DNA of 19,604 bases from CAZWRK01 sp964635875. GTDB taxonomy: Bacteria > Pseudomonadota > Gammaproteobacteria > Burkholderiales > Aquaspirillaceae. Every line of letters begins with the position of its first letter. The first letter of the stretch is position 1. The notes beneath the pieces were generated by a model. It was given only the letters and a program-made list of their open reading frames with translations, had not been told where the DNA came from and searched no databases. Shown piece by piece: positions 15,902-19,604 of the stretch. The stretch covers positions 1-19,604 of the forward strand of contig CAZWRK010000074.1 in NCBI GenBank assembly GCA_964635875.1, in the 5' to 3' direction. The position numbers were made by a program, and so were the translations under genes.

Positions 15902-16070
15902 TTTCTTTTTTTTTGAAACCAACGCCTACCACCTTAGGGTTTTTCCCGAAAATGAAAACGGCGCGTCGGTATGTTTTTGCGTCGAGCAGGACTACCCTCA
16001 AGCCCATCGAAAATGCCGCCTGAGCGTAGTCCGCAAATTCTTTCTTTGTGGAATGTTCGTGCAGCGTCAT
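15894..16070 (-). CDS. small conserved-looking ORF, 58 aa
   Basis: The ATG at 16070 forms ATGA with the stop of the 576-residue membrane protein, so it is coupled. The product begins MTLHEHSTKKEFADYAQ, has a hydrophobic centre (GLRVVLLD, VFIFGK) and ends in KKKENG within an A9 run. The size and context support a real gene. It fills the otherwise empty space 15902-16066. Confidence 0.65.
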   Translation of the reverse strand: MTLHEHSTKKEFADYAQAAFSMGLRVVLLDAKTYRRAVFIFGKNPKVVGVGFKKKENG

Positions 16071-17797
16071 CCGTTCAACCCCCTTCCCCCGCCCCCTATG
16101 CGCGGGTAGTTGCCCATTCCGCCGCCCATCTTGCCCGAATCGCCCGGGCTGTCTGGCAGGATTTTTTCAAACGCCAAGTACCACAGATAGCAGATTATGG
16201 CATACTTGATAAGCCAAAAGAAATTGAAGTCCTGCGTGTAGTAGTACCGTATCACGTCAACGAGCAAGATAATGGCCGTCGGAATGCAAAGGATTAGAAA
16301 CATGGCGGACTTGGTAGCTATGTGCATCGAGGTGATCACGTTGCCGATAAGCGGGTATCCCCTAATATCAACTATGGCATCAGTGGCCGACACGCGGGCA
16401 AGTATGTAAAGCACCCCGCAAAGCCCGCAAATAACCGTCATCAAGTTCCAGAAACGCCACATCCAATAGTCAATAACAGGCTCCAACTTCGCCCAGTTGC
16501 TCGCCCGCTCCCTCAAGTGCGCCCGCTTCATCTCTGCCAGCTGCCCGCTGTCAGGCAGCGCGTCGAACATCCCCTTCGCGCTTTGAACCGAAGGCATGGT
16601 GGGCACTTTCTCAAACCCCCGCCCGCCTTCGCTGCCGTCAACCACCTGCCTTTCTTTTGGCGCGGGCGCGTTCACTGGCAGCACGGTTTCATCATTAAGG
16701 CTTATGCCTATCAGCCGCCCATCGTCCTTAGCGTCGTTGAAGCGCGGTGCAGATGCTAGCAGTTGGCCGTAGTCCTGCGAACCGCTTCCGTTGCGAGTGT
16801 AAACCCTGCGCTCGAACACATAGGACACTTCGCCAACGGGCTTTGTCTCGTACCTCATCTTTCCGAGGTACTCCATGACCGCCGCCGTTTTTTGCGCGAA
16901 CGCGGTATTGGCGAACAGCAGCAGCGCGAACATGGCAGCAGCGCGAACGATAACCTTTATCGGGTTTGCGCCTTCGCGTATTTTTTCCAGCTTCGCCCAG
17001 CCTTTGAACCTTGCTGAAAATTCGCGGCAATAGCCGACGTAATCCGCCCACTTTTCGCGGGCGAACACAGCCTCTGCCTTGGCCGCCTGTTCGTAGGTCA
17101 AAACGTCGCCGCCGTCGTGGATTGGGAGCGAGCGCAGGAACACATACCCCTCGGCCTCATCTTCGCCCCCGCCCGTCTGAATCACACCGTACTCGGAGCG
17201 GTACGGCATGACCACCACCCATGCGCCGTTTGCGCTTTTCAGGGCTGCGTCAAGGCGGGCTGCATACTCTTCCGGGGTCTCTTTTTCCGACGCGGAAAAA
17301 ACGGCAACGTCAGGAAGAACTTCAATGCCGTCAGTGCCGGGGGCTTCGAGCAGGCCGGAAACGATCGGCACTTCGATGCGCAGGCCGCGCTTAAACTGCG
17401 AGAGCGCAAAGGCTGTGGCCGTAAGGCAGGCGAGCAGCACAAGCGTGACGTTCAAAAACGCCGATATGGCCGCAATCGCGTCGGCTGCCATGTATGCCCC
17501 CTCGTTGTCAACGGCGATAAGGGCGGCATAAACGGCGACAAGGGCAACGGCTGCAAGGGCTGTGTTGAATATGCCGCGGGCATTGCCAACGCCCCAAGTC
17601 ACGAGGTTGGCCCACATTACCTTTTCTGGGCACGGGCAAGGGCAAGGGACGGGAAAGCCGCCGATTATGGCAAAGGTGCGCCCGTCAAGGTGCGAGCGGT
17701 ACGTCATCCCCCCGTGCTCGTACTCGACGAACATCGGGGCTTGGTGCAATTGGTATCTGTCGGTTGCACCTTGGCGGTTGGCTGTTTTTTTCATCAT
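16067..17797 (-). CDS. large multi-pass membrane protein, 576 aa, function unknown
   Basis: The ATG at 17797 (ATGATGAAAAAAA after an A/T-rich leader) is preferred to a TTG at 17809. The predicted layout is a soluble N-terminus with a Pro-Cys-Pro-Cys patch (51-57); membrane helices at about 78-95 and 110-132; a 145-residue soluble domain (134-278); a signal-peptide-like stretch (279-302) ending ANTAFAQK; a large probably periplasmic domain (303-440); three more helices (446-466, 495-515, 525-543); and a Gly-rich tail (MGGGMGNYPRIGGGGRG). No enzyme motif was found. The size and layout suggest a membrane channel, secretion-like or injection-related component, but this is inference. It sits between the two HTH genes and the small ORFs in one coupled series. 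Confidence 0.8.
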   Translation of the reverse strand: MMKKTANRQGATDRYQLHQAPMFVEYEHGGMTYRSHLDGRTFAIIGGFPVPCPCPCPEKVMWANLVTWGVGNARGIFNTALAAVALVAVYAALIAVDNEGAYMAADAIAAISAFLNVTLVLLACLTATAFALSQFKRGLRIEVPIVSGLLEAPGTDGIEVLPDVAVFSASEKETPEEYAARLDAALKSANGAWVVVMPYRSEYGVIQTGGGEDEAEGYVFLRSLPIHDGGDVLTYEQAAKAEAVFAREKWADYVGYCREFSARFKGWAKLEKIREGANPIKVIVRAAAMFALLLFANTAFAQKTAAVMEYLGKMRYETKPVGEVSYVFERRVYTRNGSGSQDYGQLLASAPRFNDAKDDGRLIGISLNDETVLPVNAPAPKERQVVDGSEGGRGFEKVPTMPSVQSAKGMFDALPDSGQLAEMKRAHLRERASNWAKLEPVIDYWMWRFWNLMTVICGLCGVLYILARVSATDAIVDIRGYPLIGNVITSMHIATKSAMFLILCIPTAIILLVDVIRYYYTQDFNFFWLIKYAIICYLWYLAFEKILPDSPGDSGKMGGGMGNYPRIGGGGRGLNG

Positions 17798-17815
17798 TTT
17801 GATTATCAATTATTT

Positions 17816-17833
17816 GTGAGTGCAGTGAGTGCA
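17816..17833. repeat. 9-bp tandem direct repeat between two genes
   Basis: GTGAGTGCA occurs twice in tandem, followed by TTGCAC, in the 53-base gap between the 114-aa HTH gene and the 576-aa membrane gene. It could be an operator-like site or a small hairpin (TGCA...TGCA). This is the largest gap in this part of the operon. Confidence 0.5.
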
Positions 17834-17850
17834 TTGCACCCTGTTCTTGA

Positions 17851-18195
17851 CTATTTTTTTGCTGCCAGTAGGGCGGCCATATCCTTCTTCACCTGCCTCA
17901 TGCCGCACCCCGGCTGCCCTTTCAGCCTTTGCGCTATCTGCCCGCCCGTCATCCCATTGGCGAGCATGGCCTTCACTTTGGCAGCGCGGCTAAAGTTCAC
18001 GTTCGGCGAGCCGTGCCAGCGGCGCAGCATGGCCATCTCCCTTTGGTCTATTTCGGGCGCAGCGGCTGCCTGAGCTTCGCCCGTGTGCCACTCAACGCTC
18101 GAACCTTTCCAAACGCCCTTTGCGCTCAACAAGGCTTTGGATGCGGACTGCTCCTGCGATTGCTGCATGTTCGGCTTTGCTGTGTTGAACCTCAT
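17851..18195 (-). CDS. small HTH-containing protein, 114 aa
   Basis: The ATG at 18195 overlaps the preceding stop (ATGA); the longer frame read upstream of it lies within the neighbouring gene and is rejected. The N-terminal half is Gln/Ala/Ser-rich and probably flexible. The C-terminal third (about 72-108: AKVKAMLANGMTGGQIAQRL then QVKKDMAALL) is a helix-turn-helix of the type found in resolvase-tail or sigma-like DNA-binding domains, here with a GCGM insert before the last helix. It lies directly after a gene that also starts with an HTH-like region, which is unusual. A regulatory role is probable but the target is unknown. Confidence 0.75.
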   Translation of the reverse strand: MRFNTAKPNMQQSQEQSASKALLSAKGVWKGSSVEWHTGEAQAAAAPEIDQREMAMLRRWHGSPNVNFSRAAKVKAMLANGMTGGQIAQRLKGQPGCGMRQVKKDMAALLAAKK

Positions 18196-18944
18196 TTGCC
18201 TTTTATTTCTTTGATTAAAAGTATCCCTTTGACTTGGGCTGCGAGCAGGAACAGGGAAAAAGCCCCTGCGAGAGCCACCGACGTTGCCCTGTGGTCGCTG
18301 TTCGTCACCACTGCCACCATGTTGAGCAGTTCCGACGGCTCGCCCGTTACCGTGCTTATGCCGTAGCTCATCGTGCCCATGAGGCTTTTGTTGGTTTGGG
18401 CAAAGTTTGAGAAAGTCTCTATGCCCTGAAAAGCAATAACCCCAATGACATCGCCCCAAGAAAGGGAGGGCTTTGATAGTATCCAGAATATGCCAGCCGC
18501 CGACACAGTCACTGTTATGAGCAGCGCGGTCGTTTTGTCTTGGCTGAAAGCCCCGGACACTGACACAGTGTTCAAAAAGCTCGCAGCCGTAGGGAGCAGG
18601 AACAGTGCCCAAGCCGAAAAAACGCGCAATTGAAAGCCGTCCACAGTTGGCAAGTGTACAGCCGCCGCCTGCTTTGGCTTAGGTTCTTCCTTTGCCTTTT
18701 CGGGCTTTTGGATTTGTTTTGGGTAGGGCTGTCGGCTTCGCTTTCCTTTTTCGGCAAACCGCGACTCCATTCGCCGCGCCTCATCCAGCGTTACCGTTCG
18801 GCGCGAATCGAACGACGTGCCGAACTCGGCCAGCCAATTTTTCTGGAACGTTCGCGGCTGAATGCCGAGCCGTTCGCGCAATTGCCCGCCCGTTTCGTTC
18901 GCGCCGTTCGCGCCGTTCGCGCTGATATGTTCGTTCGCGTTCAT
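18192..18944 (-). CDS. HTH-like N-terminus joined to a membrane domain, 250 aa
   Basis: The start is placed at the ATG at 18944 rather than an upstream GTG, because the ATG lies in a motif shared with the divergent gene. Residues 8-19 contain the repeat Asn-Gly-Ala. Residues 20-65 (GGQLRERLGIQPRTFQKNW ... TLDEARRMESRF) look like a helix-turn-helix that reads DNA. A Lys/Pro/Glu-rich linker (66-93) leads to hydrophobic helices at about 107-126, 138-157 and 219-244, and possibly 165-178. A DNA-binding head on a membrane anchor would be unusual, as in ToxR-like regulators, though here the anchor has several passes. It is the first gene of the long minus-strand operon. Confidence 0.78.
   Translation of the reverse strand: MNANEHISANGANGANETGGQLRERLGIQPRTFQKNWLAEFGTSFDSRRTVTLDEARRMESRFAEKGKRSRQPYPKQIQKPEKAKEEPKPKQAAAVHLPTVDGFQLRVFSAWALFLLPTAASFLNTVSVSGAFSQDKTTALLITVTVSAAGIFWILSKPSLSWGDVIGVIAFQGIETFSNFAQTNKSLMGTMSYGISTVTGEPSELLNMVAVVTNSDHRATSVALAGAFSLFLLAAQVKGILLIKEIKGK
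18897..18923. repeat. 9-bp tandem repeat in coding DNA, three copies
   Basis: GTTCGCGCC, GTTCGCGCC, GTTCGCGCT. It encodes the repeated Ala-Asn-Gly near the start of the 250-aa protein. Copy number could vary among relatives without breaking the frame. Confidence 0.85.
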
Positions 18945-18948
18945 GGGG

Positions 18949-18980
18949 CAAAAGTGCAGCACATTTTTCGTTCGCCAAAA
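18949..18980 (-). promoter_or_regulatory. candidate Bacteroidota-type promoter of the long operon
   Basis: On the minus strand, TTTTG (18980-18976), 19 bases, then CACTTTTG (18956-18949) matches the TTTG and TAnnTTTG boxes except for one base in the second. The ATG follows after only four bases (CCCC), so the message would have almost no leader. The fit is imperfect and the distance to the start is unusual. Confidence 0.4.
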
Positions 18981-19017
18981 CTTTTGTAGGTATTTTTTTT
19001 CCTACTGCGAACAACGG

Positions 19018-19025
19018 TATTTTTG
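19018..19025 (+). promoter_or_regulatory. candidate TAnnTTTG (-7 type) box before the small plus-strand gene
   Basis: TATTTTTG fits the Bacteroidota -7 consensus exactly and lies four bases from the ATG at 19030. No clear TTTG box is present 19-21 bases further up; a poly-T run lies there instead. The mirrored position opposite the minus-strand candidate is notable. Confidence 0.3.
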
Positions 19026-19029
19026 CCGC

Positions 19030-19248
19030 ATGAAAATGACACTGCAAGAAGCTTGGGCGGGCTTTGTTTTTGAGCTTCACCGCTCGGGCAAATGGGACGG
19101 CCTTAGCCGCACAGAGCGGCAATACTTTGACAAGACGAACAGGATAATAAAAAAAGGCGGGCTGCCCGTGCTAAGGGTAGCCCGCCTTTTTGAAAAGTAT
19201 GCGCCCGGCGCGTATCGGTTGAGCGTATCGGTTGAGCGTATCGGTTGA
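19030..19248 (+). CDS. small unrecognised protein, 72 aa, only plus-strand gene
   Basis: The product starts MKMTLQEAWAGFVFELHRSG and continues with a charged middle (SRTERQYFDKTNRI) and a short helix ending VARLFEKYAPG. It is soluble, with no membrane segment. The start follows a -7-like box. The stop lies in the third copy of a 13-bp tandem repeat, and a strong bidirectional terminator-type hairpin is embedded in codons about 41-54. The coding-like residue pattern favours a real gene, but the embedded terminator is odd. Divergent placement from the operon's first gene suggests a regulator or early gene, without proof. Confidence 0.6.
   Translation: MKMTLQEAWAGFVFELHRSGKWDGLSRTERQYFDKTNRIIKKGGLPVLRVARLFEKYAPGAYRLSVSVERIG
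19149..19191. terminator. strong bidirectional intrinsic-terminator-like hairpin
   Basis: GGCGGGCTGCCC (19156-19167) pairs with GGGTAGCCCGCC (19175-19186), with one G-T wobble and a 7-base loop. It is flanked by A7 on the left and T5 on the right that extend the pairing. It would end minus-strand transcripts from the LRR-like gene, whose stop is about 60 bases upstream, and could end plus-strand transcripts too. It lies inside the 72-aa ORF. Confidence 0.85.
19210..19248. repeat. 13-bp tandem repeat, three exact copies
   Basis: GCGTATCGGTTGA is repeated three times. The unit length is not a multiple of three, so copy-number change would alter the 3' end of the 72-aa ORF. The stop codon is formed by the TGA of the last copy. 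Confidence 0.95.
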
Positions 19249-19252
19249 GCGG

Positions 19253-19604
19253 CTACCGTGATGCGTACATAAAAAATGCCTTATCAACATTTTTTATGTA
19301 ATTGGCGGATTCTTTTATATTATTATATTTTTTCAATATCGCTTCTTTGCACTCTTCTTGAGTGCCAATAAAACATCCTAAAGACACTACCACCCCTTTT
19401 TGTGGGTGTCGGTAGGCGGCTACTGTACGATGTTCGTTGCCGCAGTCGTGAACAGCGTACAGTAGCCCCGTGCAGCCGCTGAGGTCGAGCCATCCGCCAA
19501 CGCTAAGCCCCTCTGGGAGCGAGGTCAAGTCGGTGCAGTCGCTGAGGTCGAGGTTGCCGACGACGCTCAGACCATCTGGCAGCGAGGTCAGGGAGGCGCA
19601 GTCG
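19253..19604 (-). CDS. leucine-rich-repeat-like protein, 3' part (partial)
   Basis: The frame enters from beyond the window. Repeats of 21 residues, LTSLPDGLSVVGNLDLSDC-T-D then LTSLPEGLSVGGWLDLSGC-T-G, resemble leucine-rich or short LRR-like solenoids known from phage and gut-bacterial surface proteins. A non-repeat C-terminal cap of about 70 residues follows (HPQKGVVVSLGCFIGTQEE ... KAFFMYAS). An apparent start at 19528 is only an internal ATG. Base composition near the end is far more A+T-rich than the rest of the window, hinting at separate origin. Two perfect inverted repeats lie inside the coding part. Function (binding or host contact) is not determinable from a fragment. Confidence 0.8.
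   Translation of the reverse strand, partial: DCASLTSLPDGLSVVGNLDLSDCTDLTSLPEGLSVGGWLDLSGCTGLLYAVHDCGNEHRTVAAYRHPQKGVVVSLGCFIGTQEECKEAILKKYNNIKESANYIKNVDKAFFMYASR
19266..19300. repeat. perfect 13-bp inverted repeat, A+T-rich
   Basis: TACATAAAAAATG (19266-19278) and CATTTTTTATGTA (19288-19300) are exact complements around a 9-base loop. It lies in the last codons of the LRR-like gene. It may be a weak terminator, a protein-binding palindrome or a recombination site. Confidence 0.85.
19418..19467. repeat. perfect 12-bp inverted repeat with inner 5-bp stem
   Basis: GGCTACTGTACG (19418-19429) and CGTACAGTAGCC (19456-19467) are exact complements. After one mismatch, TGTTC/GAACA extends the stem, leaving a 14-base loop. 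It marks the junction of the LRR repeats and the C-terminal cap. Confidence 0.85.
19479..19604. repeat. 63-bp tandem repeat encoding LRR units, two copies to the window end
   Basis: Copies at 19479-19541 and 19542-19604 both begin CTGAGGTCGAG, end GCAGTCG and differ at scattered bases. The window ends exactly at a unit boundary, which suggests that the assembly stopped in a longer array. Confidence 0.9.

Noticed and set aside
17117..18073. Plus-strand open frame of 318 codons
   Set aside because: It covers the start of one coupled minus-strand gene and the end of another and has no recognisable domain.
18196..18612. Long upstream extension of the 114-aa HTH frame
   Set aside because: It lies wholly inside the 250-aa membrane gene in another frame. 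The ATG at 18195 forms the usual ATGA overlap.
1..19604. CRISPR array or integrase/att site
   Set aside because: The tandem repeats lack spacer structure. No integrase, transposase or tRNA-end duplication was seen, so lysogeny cannot be claimed from this window.

Overview
The window reads as one arm of the genome of a long-tailed dsDNA phage (or prophage) of the class Caudoviricetes. It has small and large terminase subunits, a 1,049-residue tape measure protein, a tail-completion-like protein and two large tail-tip proteins. The host is probably a Bacteroidota bacterium. This is an inference from several signs: starts generally lack a Shine-Dalgarno sequence and some have A/T-rich leaders; one promoter-like pair fits the TTTG / TAnnTTTG pattern; a small lipoprotein has an LASC lipobox; and the 875-residue tail protein has an N-terminus of a type I associate with Bacteroidota phages. 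Base composition is G+C-rich for that phylum, apart from the more A+T-rich right end.

Layout. Nearly everything from about 18.9 kb down to 174 lies on the minus strand and forms one very tightly packed transcription direction. Neighbouring genes usually share ATGA or TAATG, or are 0-20 bases apart. In transcription order, (1) 18944-14208 is a membrane/envelope block: two HTH proteins (one membrane-anchored), a 576-residue multi-pass protein with an internal signal-peptide-like segment, three very small ORFs, a GIY-YIG-type domain with membrane segments, and a membrane-anchored lytic transglycosylase-like protein. (2) 14105-13347 holds an initiator-like tRNA(CAU), a terminator-like hairpin, a lipoprotein and a SEC-C zinc-binding protein. 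(3) 13313-11486 holds the terminase subunits. (4) 11484-5462 runs from two head-tail or chaperone-type proteins, one apparently frameshifted at a T9 run, to the tape measure. (5) 5462-174 holds two tail-tip proteins, a nucleotidyltransferase-like protein and a small HTH protein.

The far right has a different organisation. A small plus-strand gene starts at 19030, divergent from the main operon. It converges on an incomplete minus-strand leucine-rich-repeat-like gene that runs off the window. Three strong inverted repeats lie within about 320 bases there. Both ends of the window sit in tandem repeats (12-bp units on the left, 63-bp units on the right), which suggests a contig broken by repeats.

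Portal, head protease, major capsid and major tail tube genes are not recognisable. In particular they are absent between the large terminase and the tape measure, where most siphophages keep them. The most checkable oddities are the T9 frameshift junction at about 10158-10166, the initiator-like tRNA, the small-ORF chain joined at A9/A8 runs, the GIY-YIG/membrane fusion, and the hairpin cluster at the right end. All functional calls come from reading motifs by eye; no database search was run.
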